In this document: in pieces, positions 54,271-63,097 of the stretch
How the letters are laid out: the number at the start of each line of letters is the position of its first letter
How positions within the stretch are numbered: the first letter of the stretch is position 1
NCBI RefSeq assembly: GCF_963675635.1
Contig: NZ_OY776488.1
Span: forward strand, 2,314,001-2,378,000
Direction of reading: 5' to 3'
DNA from: an uncultured Pseudodesulfovibrio sp.
GTDB taxonomy: Bacteria; Desulfobacterota; Desulfovibrionia; Desulfovibrionales; Desulfovibrionaceae
Length of the DNA: 64,000 nt
The notes under the pieces: model-generated
Told to the model about the DNA's origin: nothing
The model's database searches: none
What the model saw: only the letters and a program-made list of their open reading frames with translations
Program-made: the position numbers and the translations under genes

Positions 54271-56465
54271 TACGCCACCTTCCTTGTTACGGTGACAAAA
54301 GTCGTATGCATGGATGCATTTCCTGTAATTACATCATAATCATCATCCAACAGTTCATTGATGGATGCACCGTTGCCATGAGACAGGGTCTGCATGGTAG
54401 ACAGGGTGTTGTACCCGGAAAGCATATACACCGTGTCCTTCCTGATCCTGTCCGTGACTTCGGCCTTGAGCTCCTGTCGGCCAACGGAACTGGACACTTC
54501 AACCAGGTCACCGTCTGCAATGCCGAGACTCTGCGCCGCTTCAGGATTGAGCCACAGGGTATTGGTGGGGTTCAGCTCGTGAAGCAGCTTATTGTTGATA
54601 GTAGACGTCTGCGTGACTGCCGCGTCACGCCCCAGCACCAGCCGGAACTGATTTTTGGGTACTTTGGTCGGCGGGGTGTAAACGGGCATTGGGTCAAGTC
54701 CCATCTGCTCGTATCGCTGGTTATACAGCTCCACCTTCTTGGAGAGAGTCTTGTAAATACGACCGTCATAAATGCCATACACCTTGGACGGATTATAGTA
54801 GACGCCGTCACGGTCCATGACTTCAAGGGCTTCTGGAATCTCACGAGTCTGCTTCTTTCGGAACTCCTCGATGGTGAAGTCAAAGTATTCACCGAGATCC
54901 ATCTTGCCTGCGATATCCTTCATGATGTCGAATAAGGGGCGGGACTCATACAAGGGCTTGATGATCGGATCACGCTTGACCACGCAAGCGCAGGCCACAG
55001 ACCCCTGCAATCCAGCACACGGGTCCGTCCGCTCCAGATAGCTTTGTGACGGCAGAACCAGATCGGCGAACCATGCCGTATCCGACATGGCGATATCCAC
55101 CACGGTGACGAAGTCCATCTTGTTCATCATCTCGATGGTCTTCTTCCGATTGGGGGCCGTGCCCATGGGATTGGTCTTATACACGAACCAGCCCTTGATG
55201 GGATACGGGTCTTCAGCCAGCACGGAATCACGCGTGACCAGGAACGAGCCTTCGTGCTCGAACATCATCGGCACCTTATGGGCCTCAATGCGGTCTTCCT
55301 GATTTTCGTCATACCAGGGAGCATCGTACGATACACCCTTGAGTCCGACCTGGCGAGCAGCCAGCAGACCACCGGGACGGTCCCAGTTCCCAAGCAAGCC
55401 GTTGACAATGGCGAAGCTGCGGCGAATCTGGGTAGAGTCTTCATAGTCCGAAGTTCTGCGACCGGGATAAATCATGGCTGCCGGAGCAGCGGCTGCCAGC
55501 TCACGGGCCATGCGGGTGATGTCTTCTGCCGGAATGCCACACTCTTCTGCGGCAAAGCCGGGGGTATACTGCTTGACGTGCTCGGCGAGCTGCTCAAGCC
55601 CATAGGTCTTCTCTTCAACCCACTGAGGATCGTACAGCTTTTCGCCGATGATGACATGGGCCAAAGCGAGCATGAAGGCCATATCCGACCCTGGTCGGAT
55701 GGGATACCACTCATCGGAAAGGGCCGCAGTCTTGGTGTAGCGAGGATCGAGCGTGACCAACTTGCAGCCGTGTTCACGGATAGCGGTCATCAAATCGATG
55801 GAGTCGGGGGTGACCAGCGCTTCAAAGCGGTTGGCACCCGCCATGATAATATATTTGGAATTGAGCACGTCCGGAAACGGCACTTCGCCGAAGGTATCAA
55901 GGAATGCCCTATTGCCGGAGACCAGACACAGGGATTCATGAGACGTGACGTTGAACGAACCGTAGACTTCGGCAAACCGCCCCACAAACTGGGAATGCAG
56001 ATCTGTTCCGGCAGAGAAAAGATGACCGCAGGGGGTATACTGCTTGCGAACCTCTTCCATCTTCTGCGCAGCCATGTCTATGGCCTCGTCCCAGGGGATA
56101 CGCTGCCACTTGCCCTCGCCGCGAGCGCCCTTGCGGAGCAGAGGGTGCTTCAGACGGTCCGGATCATAGACCTGATCCAGTCCTGCGTTGCCGCGAGCGC
56201 ACAGCATGCCACGAGATTTGAGAAATTTCGGATTTGGATCAAGCTTCCTGATGACCCCGTTTTCAACACGGGCGATGAGGCCACACTTGTTGAAACATAT
56301 ATCGCAGGCCGAGAACTTGGAGTCCCAGGCCGGGGCCGCCACAGGAGACGCCTGTGCCTTTTTCAGACCACCCAGCAAGGCCGGGCCGCCTACCGCCCCT
56401 GCCGCGACCAGGCCTGAAGCCTTGAAAAAATCACGACGGGACATTGTCTGCTTGGAATTTGACAC
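54270..56465 (-). CDS. Tat-exported molybdopterin oxidoreductase, PhsA/PsrA-like
   Basis: 731 residues from GTG 56465, with GGAGG 6 bases upstream. Twin-arginine signal MSRRDFFKASG (Arg10-Arg11) followed by a hydrophobic stretch. [4Fe-4S] ligands Cys54, Cys57, Cys61 and Cys89 (CDICFNKC ... MLCARG), then the bis-MGD oxidoreductase fold. The residue at the molybdenum-ligand position is Cys180 (NVTSHESLCLVSG), not selenocysteine, so it is not a standard formate dehydrogenase. Most like thiosulfate or polysulfide reductases; the true substrate (thiosulfate, polysulfide, sulfur, tetrathionate) is not decided by the sequence. Rhodanese genes downstream support a sulfur substrate. Confidence 0.9.
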   Translation of the reverse strand: MSNSKQTMSRRDFFKASGLVAAGAVGGPALLGGLKKAQASPVAAPAWDSKFSACDICFNKCGLIARVENGVIRKLDPNPKFLKSRGMLCARGNAGLDQVYDPDRLKHPLLRKGARGEGKWQRIPWDEAIDMAAQKMEEVRKQYTPCGHLFSAGTDLHSQFVGRFAEVYGSFNVTSHESLCLVSGNRAFLDTFGEVPFPDVLNSKYIIMAGANRFEALVTPDSIDLMTAIREHGCKLVTLDPRYTKTAALSDEWYPIRPGSDMAFMLALAHVIIGEKLYDPQWVEEKTYGLEQLAEHVKQYTPGFAAEECGIPAEDITRMARELAAAAPAAMIYPGRRTSDYEDSTQIRRSFAIVNGLLGNWDRPGGLLAARQVGLKGVSYDAPWYDENQEDRIEAHKVPMMFEHEGSFLVTRDSVLAEDPYPIKGWFVYKTNPMGTAPNRKKTIEMMNKMDFVTVVDIAMSDTAWFADLVLPSQSYLERTDPCAGLQGSVACACVVKRDPIIKPLYESRPLFDIMKDIAGKMDLGEYFDFTIEEFRKKQTREIPEALEVMDRDGVYYNPSKVYGIYDGRIYKTLSKKVELYNQRYEQMGLDPMPVYTPPTKVPKNQFRLVLGRDAAVTQTSTINNKLLHELNPTNTLWLNPEAAQSLGIADGDLVEVSSSVGRQELKAEVTDRIRKDTVYMLSGYNTLSTMQTLSHGNGASINELLDDDYDVITGNASMHTTFVTVTRKVA

Positions 56466-56619
56466 TGAATACCTCCGGATATCCACCCTTCTACCGTTGG
56501 TGTCACAACTTTTTCCGACACCCCGCCTCCACAAGCGAGGTGTCGGGAAAAAGCGGATTGAAACTACGACGCGTCAGGCTTTCCCAATATCACTCTTGAG
56601 AGACCACCTGAACAACGTG

Positions 56620-56943
56620 CTAGCTGCACTTGGCCGGGGACGGGGAATCCTTGGCGAAGTCATGCAGATACGAGAAGATGTCATTCAGATCCTTCTCATT
56701 AACGGTCCAATCACCGGAACACTTGATCTTGCTTGTGTCCTGGAAAGTAGCGGTCCACTCCGCCTGAGTCCGATCAGCAGGACTCAAATCGCCAGCCTGG
56801 GCACCGTTGTGACAGGAGCGACAGTTTTTACGGTATAAGAATTTTCCTTTGCGAACATTTCCGCCACCCATGGCAAAAGCCATGGAAACTGCAAAAACGG
56901 TAATCAGGGCCGTTGCAACAGCCAGAACGATTGTGCGATTCAT
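56620..56943 (-). CDS. Small monoheme cytochrome c
   Basis: 107 residues: signal peptide (MNRTIVLAVATALITVFAVS, cleavage near AFA-MG) and one heme motif CRSCH (YRKNCRSCHNGAQAGDLS). Two further Cys at the C-terminal half. A periplasmic electron carrier, probably serving the downstream oxidoreductase. GGAGG lies 5 bases before ATG 56943. First gene of the putative operon; the 154 bases to the molybdopterin gene hold no other gene. Confidence 0.88.
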   Translation of the reverse strand: MNRTIVLAVATALITVFAVSMAFAMGGGNVRKGKFLYRKNCRSCHNGAQAGDLSPADRTQAEWTATFQDTSKIKCSGDWTVNEKDLNDIFSYLHDFAKDSPSPAKCS

Positions 56944-57032
56944 GATTCCTCCAAAATAAGATGAGTTCATGGTTACAGTTGTGACACTTTCCCACTCTAC
57001 AGAGCGGGCGTTTTTACGAACATTATAACCTG

Positions 57033-57046
57033 TACCCAGTATGGGC
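57033..57046. promoter_or_regulatory. Second operator-like palindrome in the cytochrome c leader
   Basis: ACCCAGTATGGG is an imperfect copy of the main operator (CCCA/TGGG arms), located about 15 bases downstream of the -10 element of the promoter at 57058-57086. It may be a secondary repressor site. Confidence 0.4.
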
Positions 57047-57057
57047 TTACTGATTCC

Positions 57058-57086
57058 CATATACCCATACGGGGTATAGGTGTCAA
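57058..57086 (-). promoter_or_regulatory. Promoter with embedded CsoR/CstR-type operator upstream of the sulfur operon
   Basis: On the minus strand TTGACA (57081-57086), 17-base spacer and TATATG (57058-57063). Inside the spacer and overlapping the -10 lies TATACCC-ATACG-GGGTATA (plus-strand view 57060-57078), a 7-bp inverted repeat. CsoR/CstR-type operators typically are AT-flanked runs of C and G of this kind. A repressor bound here would block RNA polymerase. The transcript leader to the cytochrome c start is about 105 bases. Confidence 0.8.
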
Positions 57087-57195
57087 GTGGGGGTAGCCAA
57101 AAATCAACCCAAGAAATTATCATGGGAAAAACCAGGAGAAAGGATAGAGGTTTCATACTATCGAGATTTCAATGAGTTCTGACATGGAGGTTCAC

Positions 57196-57705
57196 ATGAG
57201 CGGCATCCTTTCTCTTCCACACTCGCAAACGTTGACCAGTGACCCTGTTCGACACATTTTTACGGTCATGCTTGTCGCACTATTTTTTACTGTCCTGGCA
57301 ATGGTTTCAAACGCACAGGCCATCGAAGAAAACGCCACTGTCGGTTCGGTGAAAACCATTTCCGGCACTGCCCACGTAAATCGAAACGATATGCTGTACA
57401 CCGCTCATATCGGCGACCACCTTTACAAGGGAGACACGCTGCTCACTGCCGAAAAATCCTCTATGGGGGTCATTTTTCGTGATGACACAATCCTCTCCCT
57501 CGGTTCCCGGTCAGAGGTTAGCATCGATGAATTCATTTTTGATCCGGCGCATGAGGACGTGTCATTCATGACCAAGGTTTCCAGAGGAACAGCCCAATTC
57601 ATTTCCGGGCAGATCGCCAAGGTCGCGCCTGACAAGATGACTGTCGAGACACCCCTTTCCACCATCGGAATCCGCGGAACCCGTTTTCTCATCAAGGTCG
57701 ACTAG
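57196..57705 (+). CDS. Exported FecR-domain protein
   Basis: 169 residues with a signal peptide/TM (HIFTVMLVALFFTVLAMVSN) and a FecR-type beta domain (GSVKTISGTAHVNRND, GDTLLTAEKSSMGVIFRDDT, VETPLSTIGIRGTRFLIKV). Such domains occur in periplasmic sensor or structural proteins. GGAGG lies 5 bases before ATG 57196. The OmpA-type lipoprotein starts 8 bases after its stop. Divergent from the cytochrome c operon. Confidence 0.87.
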   Translation: MSGILSLPHSQTLTSDPVRHIFTVMLVALFFTVLAMVSNAQAIEENATVGSVKTISGTAHVNRNDMLYTAHIGDHLYKGDTLLTAEKSSMGVIFRDDTILSLGSRSEVSIDEFIFDPAHEDVSFMTKVSRGTAQFISGQIAKVAPDKMTVETPLSTIGIRGTRFLIKVD

Positions 57706-57713
57706 GAGCACTC

Positions 57714-58286
57714 ATGAAAAAACTCACTCTCATCATCTTCAGTTTGATACTGCTGGCTGGATGCGGTCAGAAAATAGTTCTCCTGCCCGATCTGGACGGA
57801 CATGTCGGAGAGGTCACCGTGACTCCGCACTCGGGAGAAGCCGTCACGCTGACACAAGCCAACCAGGCCGTCAGTGGCAAAAACGATGTGTACACAATGA
57901 CCGAGGCTGAAGTTCAAGACACATTTGGTGAAGCATTGCAGGCCCAGCCAGAACCGACTGCTCGATTCCGGCTCTATTTCTTAAGCGATTCAGCCAAACT
58001 CACCGTTGAATCCGAAAAAATGCTTTCTGAAATAATGGAAAGTTACCGAGCACGATCATCCACCGACGTTTCGATAATCGGACACACCGACACGGTTGGC
58101 GAAAAGCAGTACAATTATGATCTTTCACTCAGGCGGGCGCTCAGCATCAAGAAGAAGCTTGTAGAGGAAGGGATGCCTGCGGATATCATCCAGACCACAT
58201 CCCATGGGGAAACAAATCCTTTAATTCCAACGCCTGACGGCAAACGGGAACCAAGGAATCGACGTGTAGAAGTTCTCGTCAGATAG
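57714..58286 (+). CDS. OmpA-family lipoprotein
   Basis: 190 residues: lipobox LLAGC (MKKLTLIIFSLILLAGCGQ), a short variable region and a C-terminal OmpA domain (about 90-190) with peptidoglycan-binding residues in VSIIGHTDTVGEKQYNYDLS and RRALSIKKKLVEEG, NRRVEVLV. It tethers the outer membrane to the cell wall. AGGAG precedes the ATG by 7 bases. Co-transcribed with the FecR-domain gene; its stop is 6 bases from the convergent phosphoesterase stop. Confidence 0.9.
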   Translation: MKKLTLIIFSLILLAGCGQKIVLLPDLDGHVGEVTVTPHSGEAVTLTQANQAVSGKNDVYTMTEAEVQDTFGEALQAQPEPTARFRLYFLSDSAKLTVESEKMLSEIMESYRARSSTDVSIIGHTDTVGEKQYNYDLSLRRALSIKKKLVEEGMPADIIQTTSHGETNPLIPTPDGKREPRNRRVEVLVR

Positions 58287-58292
58287 GAGTTG

Positions 58293-59018
58293 CTACCAAA
58301 GGCGGTCGCCAAAGGCGCGATGGAATCCGTGTCTGCGAATATCGTCCACGGTTTTCTGAATGTCATATTCGACGAAACGCATGGTCAGGATGCGGGAATC
58401 CAGATCGAAAAGTCCGTATTTTGCCCGATTGTCACCGTCTCTGGGCTGACCAACGGCACCGATATTCACCAGATGGCGCATGTCGGGGTCAAGCAGGGTC
58501 TCTCCCTGATTCAAGGGCAGCTTTTCAGATACCCCCCCCCGGTGCGCATATCGGATCAGATCATGGGTGTGCCCTGCAAAACAGATGTCTTCTGGATACC
58601 GGGCAAAGATCTCGCCCATATTCTTTTCATACTTCCACAGGTACTCGGCCACAAAATCCGGCGGCGTGCCGTGCACGAACCGACATCCATATTCCACCAT
58701 GCTCTTGGGGCGCGAAACAAGCCACTGGTAGGTTTCTTCGGAAAGCATCTCCCGCGTCTTGCGCAAAGCATCCGCCGCAGGCTGGTTAAAACCCCGGAGG
58801 TAGTAGATATTAATGAGTCCCTGCTCATGATTGCCCATGAGACAATTAACGCCACGCTCCCGAAGCATATCCACGCACTGCTGCGGGTTCGGGCCATATC
58901 CTATCTGGTCGCCGAGACAGTACACTGCATCCACCGCAACCCCGTCCAGGTCCGCAAGCACTGCTTTCAATGCTTCAAAATTAGCATGAACATCAGACAT
59001 GATGGCAATTCGACTCAT
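58293..59018 (-). CDS. Calcineurin-like metallophosphoesterase
   Basis: 241 residues with MSDVHANFEALKAVL, YCLGDQIGYGPNPQQC, CLMGNHEQGL, CFAGHTHDLI and the closing NIGAVGQPRDGDNRA. These are the complete metal ligands of a YfcE/MJ0936-type phosphodiesterase, as in the gene at 30765-31544. Substrate unknown. It ends 6 bases from the OmpA-type gene; 300 bases upstream separate it from the acs2 terminus, including a long inverted repeat. Confidence 0.88.
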   Translation of the reverse strand: MSRIAIMSDVHANFEALKAVLADLDGVAVDAVYCLGDQIGYGPNPQQCVDMLRERGVNCLMGNHEQGLINIYYLRGFNQPAADALRKTREMLSEETYQWLVSRPKSMVEYGCRFVHGTPPDFVAEYLWKYEKNMGEIFARYPEDICFAGHTHDLIRYAHRGGVSEKLPLNQGETLLDPDMRHLVNIGAVGQPRDGDNRAKYGLFDLDSRILTMRFVEYDIQKTVDDIRRHGFHRAFGDRLW

Positions 59019-59248
59019 GGAGCAACCCTATACTCTACAACCCTTTACAGCAAGATATTTGCCCCTCTCCTTTCTCAAACTCGACTTGTCGCCTTCGGAG
59101 AAAGGATAGGCGGGATGACGAAAACAACTGTACGTAAAGTCCCACCCTCATTCATACAGCACCCCGAAGCCCCCTTCGAAGAACACCTTAACGAAGGACG
59201 CCCGCAAAGCGGCACCAAAGAGTTTCGAAAAATGAGAGGATAGGGGTC

Positions 59249-59302
59249 TGGTGGAAGGGAAGGAAAAACCTTTTGGAAAAGGTTTTTCCTTCCCTTCCAC
59301 CA
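59249..59302. terminator. Perfect 26-bp inverted repeat
   Basis: A 26-base arm starting TGGTGGAAGGGAAGGAAAAA (59249-59274), a 2-base GG spacer and its exact complement (59277-59302). It lies 18 bases beyond the acs2 stop, so it probably terminates acs2 and protects its 3' end. Long purine/pyrimidine-skewed hairpins of this sort are typical of Desulfovibrionaceae intergenic regions. 59019-59248 otherwise shows no gene. Confidence 0.75.
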
Positions 59303-59319
59303 ACCGTCGGAGACAAATT

Positions 59320-61236
59320 CTAATCGTCCTCAAGCCCGGTGAGATCGCCTATTTCGTGGCCGGATTCTTCGGCCTTGAGCACGCGACGCATGATCTTGCC
59401 GGATCGGGTCTTTGGCAGTTTATCGCGAAATTCGATGGATTTGATCACGGCCACGGGTCCGAGTTCGTTACGGATGGTCCGTTTAAGATCTTTGACAAGA
59501 TCATCGTCAGGATCGAAATCGGCGTTGAGCTGCACGAAGGCCTTGGCAGCTTCACCCTTGATCTTGTCAGGCACGCCGATAACCGCGCACTCGGACACGG
59601 CCCGATGCATGCCAAAGGCGGCTTCAAGCTCGGCTGAACCGATACGGTGCCCGGCAATATTGATGACATCATCGGCCCGGCCCTGAATCCAGAAATAGCC
59701 GTCTTCGTCCTTCTTGGCCACATCCCCCGCATAGTACACGCCGGGGATTTTCTCCCAGCATTCCTTGAAGGCGTCGTCGTCATTCCAATAGCCGGTCATC
59801 ATCGCAGGCCACGGTTTGGTCACGACGAGAAGTCCGCCCTTGCCGGGCGGCACGGGGTTGCCGTCACGGTCCACCACATCACACTCCACACCGGGTAGCG
59901 GCTTGGTCACGGAACCGGGCTTGAGCAATGAGATGGGCATGGGGGCGATCATGAACATGCCTGTTTCGGTCTGCCACCACGTATCAAGCACCGGGCATTC
60001 CGAGCGACCGATATTCTTGTAAAGCCAGGTCCATGCTTCAGGAGAAATGGGTTCACCCACGGAGCCGAGCAGACGGAGACTCGATAGATCATGCTGTTTG
60101 GGATACTGGGTGCCGAACCGCATAAGCATACGAATCATGGTCGGCGCGGTGTAAAAGGTCGTCACCCCGTATTTCGCCACAATGGACCAGAGTCGATCCG
60201 CCTGCGGATAATTGGGATGCCCTTCATACATGACGGAGGTAGTGCCTGCCATGAGCGGGCCATAGACCCCGGCACTGTGTCCGGTGACCCAGCCAGGATC
60301 AGCGGTACACCAGAAAATATCGGTCGGTTTGATGTCGAACACCGTGGTCAGCGTCCGGTTCACACCCACCATGTACCCGGCGTGCGAATGAACGATACCC
60401 TTGGGCTTGCCCGTAGTGCCGGAGGTATACATCAGGAAGAGCGGGTCGTCCGCGTCCATGACTTCGGTCGGGGCTTCGTTGCGTTCCTGACGGACAAGAT
60501 CTTCATATTGGAAGTCCCGCCCATCCATCATGTCCACGCTGAGATTACAACGACGAACCACGACCATGGAATCAACGCAGTCGGCACAGGCGCCGACCAA
60601 TGCCTCGTCGGCGGTTTCCTTGAGATTGATGATCTGACCGTTTCGATAGAATCCGTCGGCGGTGATGAGCAGTTTGGCCTGGGCATCGTTGATGCGCTGG
60701 CGCAATGCCTTGGCTGAAAATCCGGCAAAGACCACGGAGTGGATAGCCCCGATCTTGGCAGCGGCCAACATCGCAACAATGGTTTCCGGGAGCGGCGGCA
60801 TATAAATGACCACCCGGTCTCCCTTACGGATACCAAGAGAACGCAAGGCGTTGGCGAACCTGTTTACCTCGCGGTACAATTCAAAATAGGTGTATTTACG
60901 CTGATCGCCGGGTTCACCCTCCCAGATCAGGGCAAGCTTGTTCTTGTTGGCAGTCTCTATGTGCCGGTCAAGGGCGTTGTATACAATATTGCACCGTGCG
61001 CCGGGGAACCAGCGATAGAAAGGCGCATCCTTGTCATCGAGCACCTGATCCCACTTCTTGAACCAGTCCAGCTCGTCAGCAGCCTCCTCCCAGTAACCAA
61101 GGGAGTCCATGCGCGCGAACTTATGCGCAGCCTCCAGTTCCTGGGGATTGACGTTGGCCTCGATAACCAATTGCGGAAGCGGTCGAAATACCCGCTCTTC
61201 CTGCAACAAGCTGTCTACTGTTCCTGACTGGTCCAT
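59320..61236 (-). CDS. Acetyl-CoA synthetase (AMP-forming), copy 2
   Basis: 638 residues of the acyl/acetyl-CoA synthetase family: [53 protein letters not shown] and [14 protein letters not shown] with the acetylatable lysine. It is clearly diverged from the copy at 19521-21503 (for example HSHAGYMVG against HTTGGYLTY), so acyl preference may differ (acetate or propionate). It follows the LytTR regulator gene by 103 bases on the same strand and may be in its operon or under its control. Confidence 0.94.
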   Translation of the reverse strand: MDQSGTVDSLLQEERVFRPLPQLVIEANVNPQELEAAHKFARMDSLGYWEEAADELDWFKKWDQVLDDKDAPFYRWFPGARCNIVYNALDRHIETANKNKLALIWEGEPGDQRKYTYFELYREVNRFANALRSLGIRKGDRVVIYMPPLPETIVAMLAAAKIGAIHSVVFAGFSAKALRQRINDAQAKLLITADGFYRNGQIINLKETADEALVGACADCVDSMVVVRRCNLSVDMMDGRDFQYEDLVRQERNEAPTEVMDADDPLFLMYTSGTTGKPKGIVHSHAGYMVGVNRTLTTVFDIKPTDIFWCTADPGWVTGHSAGVYGPLMAGTTSVMYEGHPNYPQADRLWSIVAKYGVTTFYTAPTMIRMLMRFGTQYPKQHDLSSLRLLGSVGEPISPEAWTWLYKNIGRSECPVLDTWWQTETGMFMIAPMPISLLKPGSVTKPLPGVECDVVDRDGNPVPPGKGGLLVVTKPWPAMMTGYWNDDDAFKECWEKIPGVYYAGDVAKKDEDGYFWIQGRADDVINIAGHRIGSAELEAAFGMHRAVSECAVIGVPDKIKGEAAKAFVQLNADFDPDDDLVKDLKRTIRNELGPVAVIKSIEFRDKLPKTRSGKIMRRVLKAEESGHEIGDLTGLEDD

Positions 61237-61339
61237 ATTTCCTCCTCGCCGTAAACGGTTCGGCGAGTCTCTTTCATAACAATTTATCCCGGCAACTCCC
61301 GCCTTATTCGGTCAGCGGTTGCCCGAGCACGTTAAACGG

Positions 61340-62212
61340 TTACAGCCCGATGATCTTCTTCAACTCAGCGATGCGCCGTCGACTGATCGGCAACTCGATG
61401 CGGGTCCGGCCTGCCGTGCGCAACATGAAGTTCGAGCCGGGCATGCTGGCTATTTCTGTAACCATGTCGAGATTCACCAGATACTTGCGGTGTACCCGGA
61501 AAAACCGATGTGGCCCCAGCCGATCCTCAAGATTTTTGAGACGGTGGGACGAGAGAAATTTCTGATTGGCAGTATGCACGTAAGAATAATCTTCGAAAGC
61601 CTCCACGAAAATGATCTGATCGTAGGGGATGAGGATGGTACGTCCGTCCTGACTTACGGCGAGTTTGTCGATTTCCGGCCTGCGATTAGCGGTCTGATCC
61701 CATGCGGCTTTGAGCGCGGCCAGAAAGGAATCCTGTTCCTCTTCCGGCAAAGGCAACTTCACAGTCTGCTCACTGCCAGCGTCAGGGACATCGTCCGACT
61801 CCTCCATGTGCGGCTCGGGCGGCGGCACCTCACGAAATCTGGTCTTGAAAGTCTGGAGCCTGTCCATAGTCCGCGCCATGCGGCCCGGAGCAGGCGGCCA
61901 GAGCAGGTAATCCGTGGCCCCCAGCTCAAAGGCGGAATAGGCCTCGCCTTCCGAATCCGAAATAAACACCAGGGCAGGCTTGTTCTTGCGTCCGGCCAGC
62001 ATCTGGGCCATCTCGATACCACTGGCTCCGCCCGGCAGATCAATGCCCAAAAAAAACACGCCGTACGGGATGGCTTCGAGCATTTCCATGGCCTCAAAAG
62101 CGGTCACAGCCTCGCCCAGAACCTGAATGAAAGGGACCTCACCCAGGACATCTCGCAGGGCTGCGCGGATTTCCGGGTCGGGGTGGATGAGGAGAGTTTT
62201 CAGCTTGGGCAT
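61340..62212 (-). CDS. LytTR-family response regulator with degenerate receiver
   Basis: 290 residues. Receiver-like domain about 1-120 with Asp58 at the phosphoacceptor position (VFFLGIDLPGGASG), but the conserved Lys is Trp105 (DYLLWPPAPGRM) and only one acidic residue (Asp12) remains at the metal site. A charged linker follows, then a LytTR DNA-binding domain about 190-290 (IIFVEAFEDYSYVHTANQKF, FFRVHRKYLVNLDMV). Probably a local regulator of the downstream acs2. Phosphorylation-independent control is likely. Bases 62213-62353 separate it from the dispersed repeat. Confidence 0.88.
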   Translation of the reverse strand: MPKLKTLLIHPDPEIRAALRDVLGEVPFIQVLGEAVTAFEAMEMLEAIPYGVFFLGIDLPGGASGIEMAQMLAGRKNKPALVFISDSEGEAYSAFELGATDYLLWPPAPGRMARTMDRLQTFKTRFREVPPPEPHMEESDDVPDAGSEQTVKLPLPEEEQDSFLAALKAAWDQTANRRPEIDKLAVSQDGRTILIPYDQIIFVEAFEDYSYVHTANQKFLSSHRLKNLEDRLGPHRFFRVHRKYLVNLDMVTEIASMPGSNFMLRTAGRTRIELPISRRRIAELKKIIGL

Positions 62213-62353
62213 GAGATGTCATCGGCCTTTGTTGCAATGAATGAGGATTGGTGATTCACAGATAGCAGTACCCATAAATGTGTTGTTTCGCAAGGTTGAG
62301 ATGCTCACTTTGAACAGTGAATGTGTAGACGCCGGGGTTCACCTCCAGGGGGA

Positions 62354-63017
62354 GAATGCCGCCTTCGGCGAGAGTCATTGTTGGGTGCTGGAGCACCCAA
62401 GGCATTCCATGCCCTCCCGGTGGGGGCCGTTTTTTTGTTGGGGCAAAAAAAGGGCCGAAAAAAAGCCCCTTTCGAACTTGGCCGCCTTGTGATCGACGGT
62501 AAGAAGCTGATCACCACGCGCAGCTTTCGGAATCGCGTTCTTCCGCTCCGCTCCAGTGCAATTCCGAACAAGACGCTGCCACTGCGCGCTGTCAGCTTCT
62601 AAGCCTTCCGATCAAGGGCTAAGTCCGGTCTTCGTCTGGGAGGGAGGAAGAGCTCGTCTTCGAAGGAAGAGCGGTGTTGGGAGGGCTAAAGCCTCCCAAA
62701 GCCCTTTATGGTTATCGAAGAGCCAAAAATAAAAAACTTCCACCTACACCAAACAGCATCTTACAACGACGATCAATTGATACCAGACCTTAGAGCCTGT
62801 CCCGCGCGGCGTAGCGTGGCCCGACCGCAGTCTGTTTCAACAGACAAATCTGTCGGGCAGTGAAGCCGCGTACAGGCTCTTGGGTCCGGTATCAGGCTCA
62901 CAGTCCAAAAGGCGCTTTTTGCCTCCTTTTTGCCGCCCAGCAAAAAGCAGGTCGCCGTCAAGGCGAAACCTTTGCAACAATATCGTTTGCATCTCCACTG
63001 CGAATGCACGCAATCTA
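62354..63017 (+). repeat. Long dispersed structured repeat, copy C
   Basis: About 660 bases, same orientation as copy A, including the approximately 110-base block (62510-62620) that A lacks. The TTGGGTGCT/AGCACCCAA hairpin is at 62381-62400, the nested 115-base palindrome at 62779-62893 with arms AGAGCCTGT/ACAGGCTCT intact and one mismatch in the outer arms. A GTCTGTT/AACAGAC hairpin sits in its centre. Located between the divergent LytTR and TAXI genes, unlike copies A and B which lie between convergent genes. No supported gene inside. Confidence 0.9.
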
Positions 63018-63097
63018 AAGTGAAAAATAAAAATCTTCACCCTCACAGTTCAAAGCACCTTGTCTCCCTCTCATGAATTCTTTACATTCATTCAATC

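Noticed and set aside
54270-56465. Formate dehydrogenase alpha subunit
   Set aside because: The iron-sulfur and cytochrome b partners resemble those of formate dehydrogenase, but the molybdenum-ligand region (SHESLCLVSG) and the rhodanese neighbours fit the Phs/Psr group better.
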